Of a DNA stretch of 64,000 bases, positions 35,302-48,430 are shown piece by piece (the stretch's first letter is position 1; each line of letters begins with the position of its first letter). This DNA comes from Pezicula radicicola (lineage: Eukaryota; Ascomycota; Leotiomycetes; Helotiales; Dermateaceae), in the NCBI GenBank assembly GCA_003008705.1, contig PDUO01000007.1, positions 154,123 to 218,122 of the forward strand. The letters run 5' to 3'. The notes below the pieces were generated by a model. It did no database searches and was not told the origin of the DNA. It saw only the letters and a program-made list of their open reading frames with translations. Both the position numbers and the translations under genes were made by a program.

Positions 35302-38300
35302 TCAAGCTCTTGTCGCTTCTAACGCAGCGGTGAGCGGAACAACTCTAAGGCTCCTTCCCCGGCTTAAGGTTGTAGTCGGACTCTGAACGATCGTAGGCGT
35401 CATTTCATCTCTCCACTTGCGGAATACGCTCTTCAGATCCCTAGGGACGCCCTCGAGAACACAGTTGGTAATAGGGACAAACGGCCGGTCTTCCATACTG
35501 GCTGCCAAAATTCCATACTCAGATGCAAAGAGTAGAGCATGATGGAAGGCTACATATTGTGACTGGGACTGGGACCCGACAATAATGTATATCTCGAAGA
35601 AGGCGTCTAAGATGTAGATATTGGAAGGTGATATATCCGCTTGAGAGAAAGGAGAAACTTCAACGATCTGTTCCGCCGTAGATCCGAACAGCTGACTGCC
35701 AATCGAAGTGCGTCCCTGGGATTTGGCTGCAGAGTCTGCACGGAATAGTCGCCCGCAGTATTTGTTGAAACTTGGCTTCAACCTCCAGTGATCTGCGGAT
35801 TTGGGGATTTTAGCACCACTTCCAAAGATATCCAAGAATGATGGTGGCTCGTTCCCGTCGTCTATCTCCTCAACCTCCCCCGTAAGGCCAAAGTCCATCC
35901 CCAGAAATCTGGCGCAGCTAAGCTCGTCAATCCCACTGCCCTTGCCTTTCCAGAGGTAGGCTTTTCCAGATTGTGCTGAAATGAGATAAGGAAAGCCAGA
36001 ACATAGGCTAGTTGGCGCGAAATCTACCTCGTCGAAAGCGATTGACCCAAAAAAACTTCGACCGCAGATGATGTGCGGTGCAAGGGAATCGTATTTGTTT
36101 AATGAGCCTCTTCGAGTGATAATGATCCCCCCTAAAGCCTGAAAGAACTCCGGAGTCTCCTTTCCTTGCTGGAGTTTGATAAGCTTGCCACCTGCGCTCT
36201 TCGCCTCTCGTTGGGCAAATATTTGTGCTCCTTCCACTACTGAAGCAGGAACATCGTCTCCAATCCAGAAGTATACCTCAGTCACCTTCTTACCCGCAGG
36301 ATTTTCAAAGGCATGTATTCCCAAATACATATTACCTTCAAAGAGCATTCTTTCTTGGTGACTTGGGACCGCTTGCTTCTTGCCGTCAGCCGATAGTTGG
36401 AAAATATTGGTTTGAATAGTCTTGACCATCTCGCCAGGGTTGGGACGTGATGCCAATACCTGTGCAGTATCAACCTTGAATGCTCGCGGTGATTTGCGGT
36501 CGACAAAAAAGTCAGCAACGAGTTTGGAAGCTTCTGATGTCTGGGGTACGGGGGAGCTGGTTGCTTTGGTGGGACTAGTAGATGGCATGAGTCCGGCACT
36601 TGAAGGTGGTGAACTAAGTCCCTTAATCGGTGGTGTTGGCAGAGGACGCGTTGATGCCGTGCTATTCTTGAGCCCAAGACCATTGGGCCTTGGCTCTCTT
36701 ACTGGACTCGGTGTGTGGAAAACAGAGCCCTGTGAAGCTGCAGTTTCGTTCTCCGTTGGCAGTTTGATGGGTGATTTGACGCGTGGTGGATCAGAAGGTG
36801 TCCGCGATGTTGAAGGACGGCCCCAAAGGGCTGTAGCGCTCTTGACTGATACTACTGACTCTGAATCTACACCGTGCTTAGGGGTCTCAGGCTCAGCAGC
36901 ATTACTCGTCTGAGGGCTCTTTGTAGACACAGCAGATGACTGCTCCATCGTCTTGATCTTAATGGGGGACAAAGGTGCAGGCATTAATTTCTTTGCAGTC
37001 TCAGGTGATACGACTGATGGGCTTGGAACTAAAATATCTTCGGAAGAAGGCTTTGGGGACAATAGAGGTGATTTGATAGGAGGACTCGTTTTTGATTTGG
37101 GCGTAGGGGTGCGGATAAGCTCCGGTTCCGGTTCTCGAGACTTCACAGGTATCTCGATGGTGTTAGCTTTCTTTGTAGGTGAGAGTGGCTTTGGGGTTTC
37201 CAACTGCGGTTCTGTCTTGTCCAGATTTGGAAGTTCTCGAAGGAACTGGGATCGCCGCTTCATGTCAAGTTTGCGAGGAGACGACGGTTGTGATTTAATG
37301 ATTTCGGCCTCAACCTTCGATGGAGACTTGGGCGTTTGCAGAGCCTCAGCAATGCTGGACACCTTCGACGGCGACTCGGGCCTTGAAACATCTGCTTTGA
37401 CAGGAGACTTGGGTGCTGTGGATATCCTTCTCGGGGTTTTGAGTGCCTCACTTATGTCAGCAGCCTTTGACGACGCAACCTGGCTCTGTATATCTGCCTC
37501 AGTGGGAGACTTGTGTGGCGCGTTGATATTCGTTGATCTTTTGGGGGCCTCGCTAGCAGCTGTGGCTGTGGGAGTCCCAATTCTCGGCGGTGTCGAAAAT
37601 TCTGTGGGGGTTACCTCTGCAGCTGGCTGGGCAGTCGCTGCAACTGAAGTTGGTGCTTTTCTCTTTGGTCCACGAGCACGACCTTTAGTTATATGGGTGA
37701 GTTGCGGGCCAGCATCTTGCGGAGCGTCTTGATTTGTTGATGTACTCATACTGACTGTACGCTGAGAAGCAAGACTTGACGATCTGGATGTATCGCTGGC
37801 TGATGATGGAGGTCCTCTGGCCAACAGTCCTGCCAGCGCCGGATTCATGCGACTAGCAAGTTTACCACCAAAAGCGCCTTCCTTGGCTTGTAGACGACCC
37901 GGTGCGCTTGTTTCTTTTTGAAGTGTCGCAAGTTGGCGCGTTGTAATATCGGAAAGGAGTGGTCTTGTTGTTGGAGAATCAGTTCTTCCTGATCCAAGAG
38001 ACTGCTTTCTGATAAGAGCTTCAGGGGTGGCTTGTTCACCAACACTAGGAGACCTAATAACACCTTTACCTTCCAATTGTGCCTTCTTGAAATCCTCCTT
38101 CTTCTTCAAGATAGCATCCTTGAATTCATCCTTTCGCTCCGTTTTCTTAGGCCCCCCGGTGATGTTTAGCGCAAGCTTACCTCGCGTGATATTGTCCTTC
38201 AATTCATCTGGTGCAACATAATTCTGCGTCTTGGTTCTCTTCAGCTGGCCAAATACATTCTTGAACTCTGGCTCAGCCTTAGATCCATTATCCGTTTCAA

Positions 38301-40234
38301 CCTGACGTGGCTTTAAGCTGGACCTAAAGTCCTTGTTTGGAGGCGTCTCAGGTTTGACTTTGCCCTCGAATGGAGATCCTTGGTCGATGCTGCCTCTTGG
38401 GGTTCGCGAAGATAATGGCGTATTGCTATGTGGGGAAGAGGGTGTGTTTTTCAAAGGTGTGAATCCAGAAGAAAATCCTCCTGGAAGCCCACCAACTCCA
38501 AGTGGCTTTGCAAGGCCACCTGGGGGTGGTGATCTCATCAAACCTCCAATGTTGACTTCGTGTTTAATCGTTGTACTACGTCCAAGATCAACACTGCCTT
38601 TCTGTTTTGCTTTGTTGATTTCAGCCATCCATGCAGGTTGCTGTTGAGGTGGTGGTGTTGGTTTGGGTTTAGGAGACTCAGGTTTGTTCAAAGCACTTTC
38701 TAGCCAGCTAGACTTTGTGGGACTCCATCTTTTAGGATCCATAGTCTTAGACGGGCTGGTTGGGACTGGTGTTTGTGGCCGAGACACAACTTCGTCGGGA
38801 GCGACATCTTCGCCAGCTTTACTGCCAAGAGATGTTTGTGAGCGCGAAGCAGGTAGCGTAGGCTTAACGAACCCATCGTTACCATTGCTTGTTGATGTAG
38901 TCATGCTGCTTTTGAGAGAGCTGGATGTACCTGGACGTTGACCTTCCTGGGTAATTGTAGCGTTGCTGTTACTAGATGTGGGCCTGGAGGGAGGTTTGGG
39001 TGAATTATCTCTACTTATACTATTTGGGCGCGACGTACTTGCAACACCGCCTAGGCCAACACTGCTCGTAGAATCATGACTACTTCGATTGCTTACAAGT
39101 GAATTGCCACGGGTCAAACCGGTAGGAGATTGGACGCTCCATCTCTTGCTGACACTGTCTGATCGTTTCATCATAGCGCTTTGTACGAAGCCACCCATAC
39201 CTTTGGTTGGGGATGACGGTCGTTCCATTCTATCTGGCGATATCCGGCCTTGTGAAGGTGACATTGCTAAAGCTCGAGATTCAGATCGAGCATCAGCAGG
39301 TGGCTCGAAGCGTTGAGCACTAGTCAATGGCACCGGGGACCCTATACTGTCAGAACGTCCTGTAGCAGATGAAATTGAACCCCTAGTAGCACTGCTAACA
39401 CTATTTCTCGAAGGCAAAGAGGACTGCTCGATCGTATCATCCTTCTCTGTCTTCGCAGACATTCCTGGCATCTGTACGCGAGGTGTATTTGAACCGTGAT
39501 CTGAACGATCTTCGTCCTCCACCTGGTTTCGTCTGTACGCTGGCGAGTTTACTCCCCTATCAGCCGTCTGTCGAAACCACGCCGGGTCCTTCAAAGCTAG
39601 AGATTGTGCAATTTGTTCGCGTGTAAGAACCGCTTCGGTCTCTGATAGAGTTGGAGTGGATTTGGGGGATCGTGCAGCATTTTCCGGAGCCGCCATTGAC
39701 AAGGGCCGACTTCGAGGGCGGTCAGAAGATTGCGATTCTGGACGTCTTTGCCATGATAGAGGTGAATTTCTAGAAGGGATAGCACTCGAAGGTGTGGCTT
39801 TCATAGAGAGGGGGCGCTTGGGGTCAGAAGTATCGAGATCGAAAGGTGAAGAGTTCTCTTTTGTGGGAGATGAACCTGCCAACCGATCCATCGCGTCGTC
39901 AACGGTCCCGTCGCGAGCTGAGGGAGTACGAGATGCGGTGGGCGTATTTGCTGGAGATGATTTTGTAGGAGATATTGATCTGGCGCGTTCTGGCAGTTCG
40001 TCAGTCTGAGGCCGGTCACGGAATCCAGCTCAGCGATTCAGGGCTATCACAGCAGAGCAATTTCAGAAACCTACCAGCTCGACGAGCCTGCCTTTCTGCC
40101 CTGCCTTGCAAAATCTCCTCTTCCAACTTCCTGTTCCGCTCTTCGTCTTCCTGGTCTCGTTTGTCGCCCAGCTCTTTGATCCGCTGAAGAAAATCATTCA
40201 CGTCCTCTGACCCGTCCGCTGCTGTGGAAGACAT
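35302..40234 (-). CDS. DUF4045-gelsolin repeat protein
   Basis: Exons 40234-40075 and 40028-35302, 1628 aa; a 46-nt intron is placed so that RAERQARRA continues into ERARSISPTKSSPANTP. The N-terminus is a charged coil (DVNDFLQRIKELGDKRDQED) typical of the DUF4045 family. A very long Ser/Pro/Thr-rich disordered region with many SP/TP sites follows (about 60-1230). The C-terminal third (about 1240-1600) carries gelsolin/villin-like repeats (VFLW-type: VTEVYFWIGDD, GGIIITRRGS, AYLWKGKGS, IYILDAFFEIYIIVGS). This suggests an actin-associated protein, probably phosphorylated, at hyphal cortex or septa; the role is inferred. The exact 3' acceptor of the intron is the least certain point. Confidence 0.88.
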
Positions 40235-41034
40235 ATTGGATGTGTGGTCAATGCTGTTGGCAAACTACATAGAACCTTGTAGGACTAGGTAACACGACAC
40301 GACACGACAGGCACAATAGGTACATCCGCCCAGCGGGGTAGAGACGGTAGTTACTTTTTTGAGAGAGGTTCAGAGTCAAAATGCTAAAAAGTAGCCGCGA
40401 GCTTGCGAATCGGGGCTGATGGCATGGAAGGCGGGTAAAATAAATGCACGGGCCTGCTGTGTGTGACGGATGCAGAGAACCTTCGTGAGCTGAACGGTTC
40501 AACAGACTGACTGTATTTTCAGTTTCTGTATTATTATTTGCTGACTCTTGGTTTGGTGGTATGGAAATGCAAATATAGATGAATCTCTAGCTACAGTAGA
40601 TTCTTTTTCTCGTACGAGTTTATTACCCATTTCGAGTGAGTTGGACAATGCATAGTCCTCTGGATGGGTCACCCTTGAGGCCCACGCTCATTTTCTGTTG
40701 CTCTCTCGTCTCGAAGCTCTGATGTTTCATTCGTGACCTCAACTGCGACCCTCCCGTCACCCTCCTATCGCAATTGTTTCCCAAACAGCCGAGTATTAAG
40801 AAAATCATCATCCCAATAATTACCGGCCATTGCAGATGCAAAACTTCCTAAGAATCGCATTTGGCTTTCTGCGCATCCCGTCGTCTTCTAGAATCTTGCC
40901 GTGTTGATGCCACGCCCAACCAATCATACATTCGAGAACCAAACGCGCTTCCCTGCACCGCGTTGCAAGCTTCAGCCTCAAAACCTGAACTTCTCAAGAC
41001 CGAACCAGGCCACCACCTCGTAAACAGCGGCGTT
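40235..41034. promoter_or_regulatory. DUF4045 gene upstream / ARL2 downstream
   Basis: 800 bp. It contains an ACACG tandem (40292-40309) in the DUF4045 leader region and otherwise unstructured sequence. No coding frame supported. Confidence 0.35.
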
Positions 41035-41859
41035 CTAGTATAGGAAAAGTCTTGCTTTAGCATCCTGAACAACCCAGGCGAGACCTTCTTGCAGGTTTAC
41101 GCCAGTGATGGCACTACATCGGATGATATGCCATTTGTGTGTCCTAATAGCATCCAGCTGTAGACCCTAATGAGGTGAATTTGGTTAGCCCCGTGCCGAA
41201 CTCTGCTGATAACATGATGAAATACCTGTTGGATTTCTGCTTCATCCATGCACCCATTCACATCAGTCTTATTTGCGAAGACCAACAGACTTGCACCGGA
41301 AAGTCTCTACGGAATCGAGATCGGTTAGCTCTAGTTGTAGAGAGGGGGGAATATGCCGGAAACCTCTTCTTGCAGGAGGCCATGAAGCTCTTCTCTGCAA
41401 TCATCAATTCGCAGGCGGTCAGTAGCATCAACGACCCAAATCAAAGCATCAGTCTTCTCAAAATAGTTCCTCCAGTACGAGCGCAGGGTTTTCTGGCCGC
41501 CAACGTCCCCTGAGGTCACACATGAGCCCACATCATAAGAGTGCTCAGAATAGAATATCCATACAGATGTTCAGCTTGTATCTACAACAAAAATTAACAC
41601 AGGACCAAGAGTACATGGCTGATGTAAAAGCTACCCTTCATAATCAATAGTTTTGATAATAAATCCCAGGGTAGGACTGACGGTGTTGACATCTTCGCCC
41701 ATGATCCTCTTGACAATAGTGGTTTTTCCCGCATTGTCAAGGCCACTAGTATGAATGCATCAGCATGTGCAAATCCAGTGATTTGCGAAGAGCGTCATAC
41801 AGCATCAGGATCCTCATCTCCTTGTCTTTTAGCCTAGCTTTTCGCAATATGGACAGCAT
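41035..41859 (-). CDS. arl2: ARL2-type small GTPase (Alp41/Cin4)
   Basis: Arf-like GTPase that works with tubulin cofactors in alpha/beta-tubulin folding. Six exons: 41859-41801, 41745-41635, 41581-41565 (17-nt micro-exon encoding YKLNI), 41509-41364, 41306-41226 and 41166-41035, giving 181 aa, against 184 in human ARL2. Motifs: P-loop GLDNAGKT (21-28), switch I SPTLGF, WDVGGQK, ANKTD, and CSAITG. The N-terminus [18 protein letters not shown] lacks Gly2, so it is not myristoylated. All five introns are 53-59 nt GT-AG. The next gene is divergent from it. Identity is very secure; ARL3 is excluded by the DALIWVVD and LDAIRTHKW blocks. Confidence 0.96.
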
Positions 41860-42598
41860 TATTTCGGCGTTGCTCAAAAATTGGTTGTCGTATCGTACTT
41901 GGTTTAATAAAAAAAAGTCTAGGCGACTTCATACCACTTCAAGTCATGTGACTTTAAAGCAGGCCTTGAGGTGAGTTGAGATGCACTGCTCTTTAACTTC
42001 TTCTCTTTGTATCTTGGAGATTATTTCTACATCTGGATTCATCGTCAAACTACTAAGGCTTGAAGGTCCCTTGTGTCAAGATCTAGTTATTGGAGAAGTC
42101 TCTTTGAAGTAAATAGGTAGGTTACAACTCACTAGCGCCATCATAAAAGACGCATAAAAAGAAGACACAAGTATCATAGAATCAAGGCAGCTTTCAAGCG
42201 TAGTAATACATGTAAAGCTCTGCAATTATGGTCAAATAGTACCCGTGTGATTCCTTCCTGTTTGGGATTCTTGTCTCTTTCCCCCATTGTGTCATGGTGT
42301 CCCAGAATCAACGGCTAGCGAACGTCCTCACTTTCAGCAACGCTATTCACCGCAACGACAATATTAGCAAGGCAGATAATATCAGCCTCGCGACACTAAT
42401 CAGAGGCGGAAATACATCTTTCCTGTAAGTTATCACCTCAACCCCTCCTCTTCTTTCTTCCACATACACAAAACAAGATCACCGCAAACCATTTCCAACA
42501 CTGCTACATACACATTCCACGTTTCCCCATACTTCCAATCACACACGTTGCCACACAACATCATTGTACCGAGTGCTTGATCCTCAATACTAGCCACA
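41860..42598. promoter_or_regulatory. ARL2-GNAT divergent region
   Basis: 739 bp. It contains CAAGTCATGTGAC (about 41939) and an open stretch of 43 codons starting at the ATG at 42294 and ending at a GTAAGT donor-like site (42425-42430). That stretch could be an upstream exon or uORF of the GNAT gene, but I found no acceptor that joins it in frame to ATG 42599. Confidence 0.4.
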
Positions 42599-45500
42599 AT
42601 GTCCGGAATTGGAGCAGAGCTGACTGAAGGGGAGGCGGGCTTCCTAGTCGCAAAGACATTAGTGTCCAGAGCTACCATTCCGTTATCTGGATCAATGTGG
42701 GCAAGTCCCGCATCAGACGAGGACGGCTTGAAGAAGACTCTAGGCGCAAGAAAGTTCAACAACACTCCAAATCATCTTCTTCCTAGTGCGAAGTCCTCGA
42801 ACAACCTCAGCACAGGCTCCCAAGGCTTCCGCAAGAGCAACAATTGGCGCAGTACAAAGCCCACCCAAGCCAGTGAGTCAAGACTCCATCTTAGCACCCT
42901 GGAACTTCACATACTAACAAAAAATTATCAGCAGACTTCATTCTTAACAACCATCGCGCGGTCAATAGTAATAGTACCATAGCTCCCAATATCAAGCCTT
43001 CTAGCTGGGTCCCGCCTCACATGCGCGGTGTCGATAAGGAACCAACTGCAAAGAAGGCAGAACATGGCGTAGCAACAACCACATCGGTCACAGCATCATC
43101 CACAAACAGCCAAGGCATTAGTCACGCTGATCGTGTTGACGGCAAGTCATCTACCAGCTTCTCCGCAACCGTCGGTCCGACCATATCTGCAACTACACGC
43201 AGTTTGTCACTCGAGGCCAAGCCATTTGATCCAACGCGCTCAGCTTCCTCTACCACTGACGCTGTTCCAATTACATCCGCCACTAGACAGGACCTATCAC
43301 CTAAGGCAAAGCCATTTGAGCCAAGCCGCCCCACCACTCCCACCTCTCACAGTACCTCATCATCTCCTTTGAGCCCACGCGCACCCGACTTTGTGTCAGT
43401 CAAGTCGAAGTTTCTTAGCCCAGAGGCCAAAGACTTCCTACCTTCTACCACATCCTCCATGGACTTCCACATGCCTGAATATAAGATTAGCGCGACTATA
43501 AAGAAGCTACAAGATACTTCAAAGAAACTACAAGATATCGCTAATCGAGTTACCAGGGCAATTCCAGCTGCTCATCCCACAACGGAAACCACGAAGCAAG
43601 CTCAAAAGTCGTCGCGCTGGGTTCGACCAGCTGGATGGATTCCTCCACATTTGCGAGGTTTGGAAGATGAGCCCAGCAGGAAAGCTGAACATTCTCAAGA
43701 AACTGCCACTCCAGACTTTGAGAAGAGTTCCGAAGAATCTCGTATCATCAAAGAGCAAGATAAAAAGCCTCAAGATGCTCACGCTCAGGGCGGTATGGAG
43801 CCAGCTGATACAACTCAAGGCTGTGTCGACTCTCACATCAAGAGCTTGGACACTAATGTCACTAAGCGAGAGAAGACATCACCAATCCTCAACCAAAAAC
43901 ACGAGAAAGATGAAAGCATCGACCAACATGAGAAACCTCAAAGCTGGGTAAGACCTCCTAGTTATATTCCTCCTTACTTGCGAGGCCTAGATACCACAGT
44001 CGATCTCAAAGACAAGACTCCTCAAGTAATTACTAAGCAACACGAAGATTCCTCAACTATCAACAAGCAAGAGGAGAAGCCTCAAGTTCCCGTTGATATT
44101 TACGAGCAAGACCTGAATCGCGAGGCAAACAAGCAACCAATTGAGTTGCCGGATGCTAATGCACAAGCTTCCCCGGCTCAGTCTGATCATACTCAAGCTA
44201 TCCAGACGGAAGAGTCTATGAGACAGGCTGGCCAAGCTCAGGTTTCCAAGACACCAGAGCCAGAAAATGCCATTCAGACTCAGGACAACAATAGTCCTAG
44301 CAAGCCTGAAGTCGGCCACACCCAGTACAACCAGCCAGGATACATTCCTCCTCATATGCGTGGATTGGAGCTGGATGAAACCAAATCCCAACAGGCCCAG
44401 ACTGGAGAACTCAAGCCAAGAAAGATCAATTCTAATGATACACTAACTACTCATAACCGGCCCACATCTGTTCCTCCTCATATGTGCGAATTAGAGCCCA
44501 ACACTACCAAGCCTCAAGAGGATCAGTTTAAGGATATCAAGCCTGAAGTTGAGCTTCAAGGCCAAATGTCCCAAGAGGTCGATTCTGAGAACATTCTCCC
44601 TCCTCATAAGCGCCCCGGGTACATTCCTCCTCACTTGCGTGGATTGGAGCCCGAATTCGCCAAGTCCCAAGCGGACCCGTCTGGAAACGTCAAGCTCCAA
44701 AAGCTTGAGGAAGGCCATACTCCAAAGACAATATCTGAACATAGCCCCACTCCCAATCCGCAAGAACTGGAGGCTATCACCACCCACCAAACGGGAAATC
44801 CGTCTCAGCTTCAAGGAATGGATGGAGCATATTCACCACAAGCACAAGTGCTTAGTCCTGAACTCAATCCATCTACACATTCAGAGTTTGCTCAAGCTTC
44901 TTCTGCCGACAACCGATCTCTACCTATGGCCAATTCTCCAAGTCTTGTAAGTAGCATCCTTCTGAACTTCGCTTCCTAAACTAACATCTCCCAAGCGCCA
45001 CCATCGTCCTACATACGTCCCACCATACTTGCGAGGTTTGGAATCAACCATCTCGACACCTGCAAAGGCCGCTCTTGATACTGCAATTCAATCTTCGCAG
45101 GGCTTCGAAATTGATAAGGTGGTGAGTAACACCGATCTATAACCAAGCGATTACATACTGACATCCTCCAAGCAGCTAAATAATGGGAAGTGGCGATTTC
45201 CACAAGAATCAGAAAGCCAACTTCACAATCATGCTTTGCCAGGTTCTCTCCCGAAGCAAAGCTCTTCAGCACCACAGAGTATCGCAATGCCTGATGCAGC
45301 ACAGAACTCCAAGCTTCGTGCAGCCAGCGATGTTTCTTTGGGAGAGCGACTTAGTAACGGTGGTATTAACTTTGAAGATAGACCATCTTATGATCCATCC
45401 CGGCCCAAGGAGAATGTTCGGGCAAAGCAAGGTGTAGATCCCGCAACTTATCTTCTCGATTTTGACGGCAAGAACTGTAAGTTCCCCAACAACTACATTG

Positions 45501-46722
45501 TGCCATCAACACCAGAATTTTTCACTAATCATCACCAGGGACTCCACCACCGCTTGATTGGCAATACGAGCGAGATACATTCTCACCCGCCTATATGCCA
45601 GAGTACTGTAAGGAATGGGTGAACAGTACTCCCGTATTCCCAACTGTTGAAATTGCTCAGAAAGGAAAGATCTCGGACTTGCCCGTCTTTAATCATAGAC
45701 TGGACGAAGCTCCTGTCCATCCTGAATGCGTCCCAGGTAAGCCATTCATTCATAATTATCGACAGTTTGAGCAAATGGTAACCTTTCTTGTAGACCTTGT
45801 TCATTGCGAGGATGATGACAAGCGTCAGCATCAAACTGCTGATATTGAAGCTCGTCGAATGATGAAGAGAATGGAAAAGCGCCTGAGAGAACAAAAGCGC
45901 CGAGAAGCCAAGGCCAAGGCCAATACTGTCATGGCGACCCCGTACCAGATTGCGCAGATGGCTGCTTATGCCACAGAGCCAGTCGAGAATATCCACGCCC
46001 CCAAGATTGACATCTATCTACGACCGGCAACCGAGAAAGACATACAGGGTATTTTGGTCGTCTACAATCACTACGTCAACAACACCATTGTTCCAGAAGA
46101 CCATGAAGCTCTTGATCATTCCGCTGTTGCTCAACTCCTCGAGTGTCTCAAAGAACATAAATTACCAATTGTTGTGGCTATCGAGGGCCGATTGCCATCA
46201 CCTGTTCAGCGAGGAGGCAAAGGCAAGGAGCAGATCATCTTACCTCAATATGAGAAGGTCATTGGCTTTGCATTTGCTGATGCTCGTGGGTATTCATACG
46301 GAGGAAAGTACAATGGTAAATCACGGTTTTCCGCGAATCTTCAACTTTACGTTCATCCACGATACACCTCAAAGGGGGTTGGACGTTGCCTGATGGATCG
46401 TCTTCTGCAGTGCTTGACCATCGCATATGCAGGTCGCGACGGATATGATTGGATCAATCTCGACAACGACACATGCTATTACAACGGCGGTGTTCGTCTA
46501 TTCCATCAGTTGATCATTGAGTATCCTGTTGAGCCGAAAAACGATCCAAATCTTGCTTGGATTGAGACTTTCTTGAAGAAATGGTACTTTATCCAGGCTG
46601 GACGACTTCGCGCTGTAGCACGTAGCCGACCTCTCCAACACGGGCAGGCTGCAAAGTGGCTTGATGTCGTCTTTTTCCAGCTTGAGGCCAGTCATGGTAA
46701 CTGCTTCGGACCTTATGAATAA
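42599..46722 (+). CDS. GNAT acetyltransferase with seven YIPPHLRGL-type repeats
   Basis: Five exons: 42599-42872, 42932(or 42935)-44946, 44996-45121, 45176(or 45173)-45476 and 45539-46722; about 1299 aa, phases consistent. Two acceptors are NAGNAG. The N-terminal 800 residues are disordered and Gln/Pro/Glu-rich. They carry seven copies of [YWS]-[IV]-P-P-[HY]-[LM]-R-G-L at residues 118, 328, 437, 563, 605, 656 and 771 (the copy at 605 is degenerate: VPPHMCEL). The C-terminus (about 1060-1280) is a GNAT domain: IYLRPATEKDI, the acetyl-CoA loop YTSKGVGRCLMDRLL near 1183, and WINLDNDTCYYNGGVRLF. Its substrate is unknown. The repeats resemble the eIF4E-binding YIPPHLR of DDX3/Ded1, hinting at an mRNA-translation link (inference). 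Confidence 0.88.
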
Positions 46723-48430
46723 ATCCTCCATTGCAGGTCTTCATAACTTTAATTGCACTCTGCAGTTCTCTTTTTCGATAACAATCTGGCTCGCATTTGG
46801 ATTTCAATTGGCCTGCTACGATCTTATCGACCTTCAAAGGACTTTGTAGCAGCATCATGATCTTGGCTGAGGCTTTCCTGAATTATGAATTTGTGTCTTC
46901 GCTTTATACTTGCGAAGATTCTCACTTGAGGATATGAAGTTTCCCCTTTACGATATGCATGAAGCAGTCATTGCTTACAGAGACCATTGTTGCATTTTGC
47001 TTTCAACTCATCGCATGGCGTACTAAATGATTTGGAGGCTGGTCCTGTCTCTGATATGTACTAGCATCACCAATAGAATAACTTTGAAAATATCTCCATG
47101 CTGCGGAAGTGGAATTGTGACACAACATTGTTTTATTAAGATGTTTAAACCCCATGAAAAGCGATTTTGCTGTTGCCCAGTTATAGCAATTACTCACTAA
47201 TAAGTTAACATGCATAAGTTAAAATCAGAATAGAGGCGATAGCAAGGACCTTGCTGGAATGAGGCGCTCACAATAGCCAACTTCCTTTCAATTTAGTAAC
47301 TCCTGCATACCAAACTAATTATGTAATGGCCGTAGAAAAGACAGTCTACATACCAGAAATCTCAAAAAGGCACCATAAACGTTGGCGGCATATGGAGTAA
47401 CTAAAGTTCATAAGCAAGCAAAGCATTTAAGATAATAGCCTTTCCCTCAAATCTGAGGAATTATTGTAGACTACAACATTTGCAATTAAGAAAACAGCTG
47501 ACTATTATGTCGTTTTAGGTAGGTAGTAACTTGGGAAGCGAAGTAAGTGAGTACCTAAACAAGGGACTTCATTTGATGATGGGGACGGGGATGGTGATGC
47601 TTTATGTATTAGATTCGAATATGGAGTTTTGCTTCACGGACAGTATGCGTATATGTCTATAGGTATGTTTTCTAGAAACTGTGCTCGCTTAAATTAATCT
47701 TGCAGGTGTTGGAAGAGAATATTTTGGGGAAAAGGGAAATTTGTTGAGGTGTTTAATATGTGATATAATGAACATAGCTTGGTTCACTGAGATGGTCTAA
47801 GTATTTAATGATTGAACCTCGTGACTTCATTACCTTGCAGACATCTTAAGTTCGGGAGAACAAGCTAGGTACTCATTGAGGAACTTACGTTAAACTCACT
47901 TATTTTTCGAAATCCAGAAGCAAATTGCAAAATTGCAATCATCTAAGAACAAGTGCACTTATGTTACGTGGATGGAATTAGTGAGTAAAAAACAAAGGAT
48001 AGCCCATACAAGTTCATATCTAGCTTTAGAGACTGCAAGGGCTGTGTAGTAGGCCTCGCTTACCGCTCCATTTGTCATCACTTGCACAAATCCACTAGGT
48101 GGTCAACACTTTGGATTCGAAAAACCAAACCAAAATTCCAGAGACACCATCTAATTGGGTCTCTGTGCAACTAATTTTTTTTTAAAAAAAAAACATCAGC
48201 CACGGGCCCGCCTTGTTCCATCATAGTGTCAAATTTGCAGCCTCTCGGGGGCTAGTTGTATGCGCGCCCTCCTTAAACATACTTTGGCTGTACTTCAAGA
48301 ATAGCTAAATTCTCTTGGCTTGTCTCGTTATCTCGTACAGTAACTTGCGGTGTAGCATCTCTTCTTCGGCACCTGCTCTTGGACTAGGTGGCCTACGTGG
48401 GAGAAACGCGGAAAGAACAGAGGACTGAGT
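46723..48430. other. Convergent AT-rich intergenic region
   Basis: 1.7 kb between two 3' ends, without supported genes. It contains AAGTAAGTGAGTACCTAAAC near 47539, resembling the 18-nt unit seen at 50034, and a T9A10 tract at about 48175-48193. Confidence 0.4.

Noticed and set aside
36953..37732. 259-codon plus-strand frame, Gly/Asp-rich
   Set aside because: Antisense shadow of the Ser/Pro-rich DUF4045 protein.
48173..48193. T9A10 palindromic tract
   Set aside because: Simple homopolymer junction, common at fungal 3' regions; no further symmetry.
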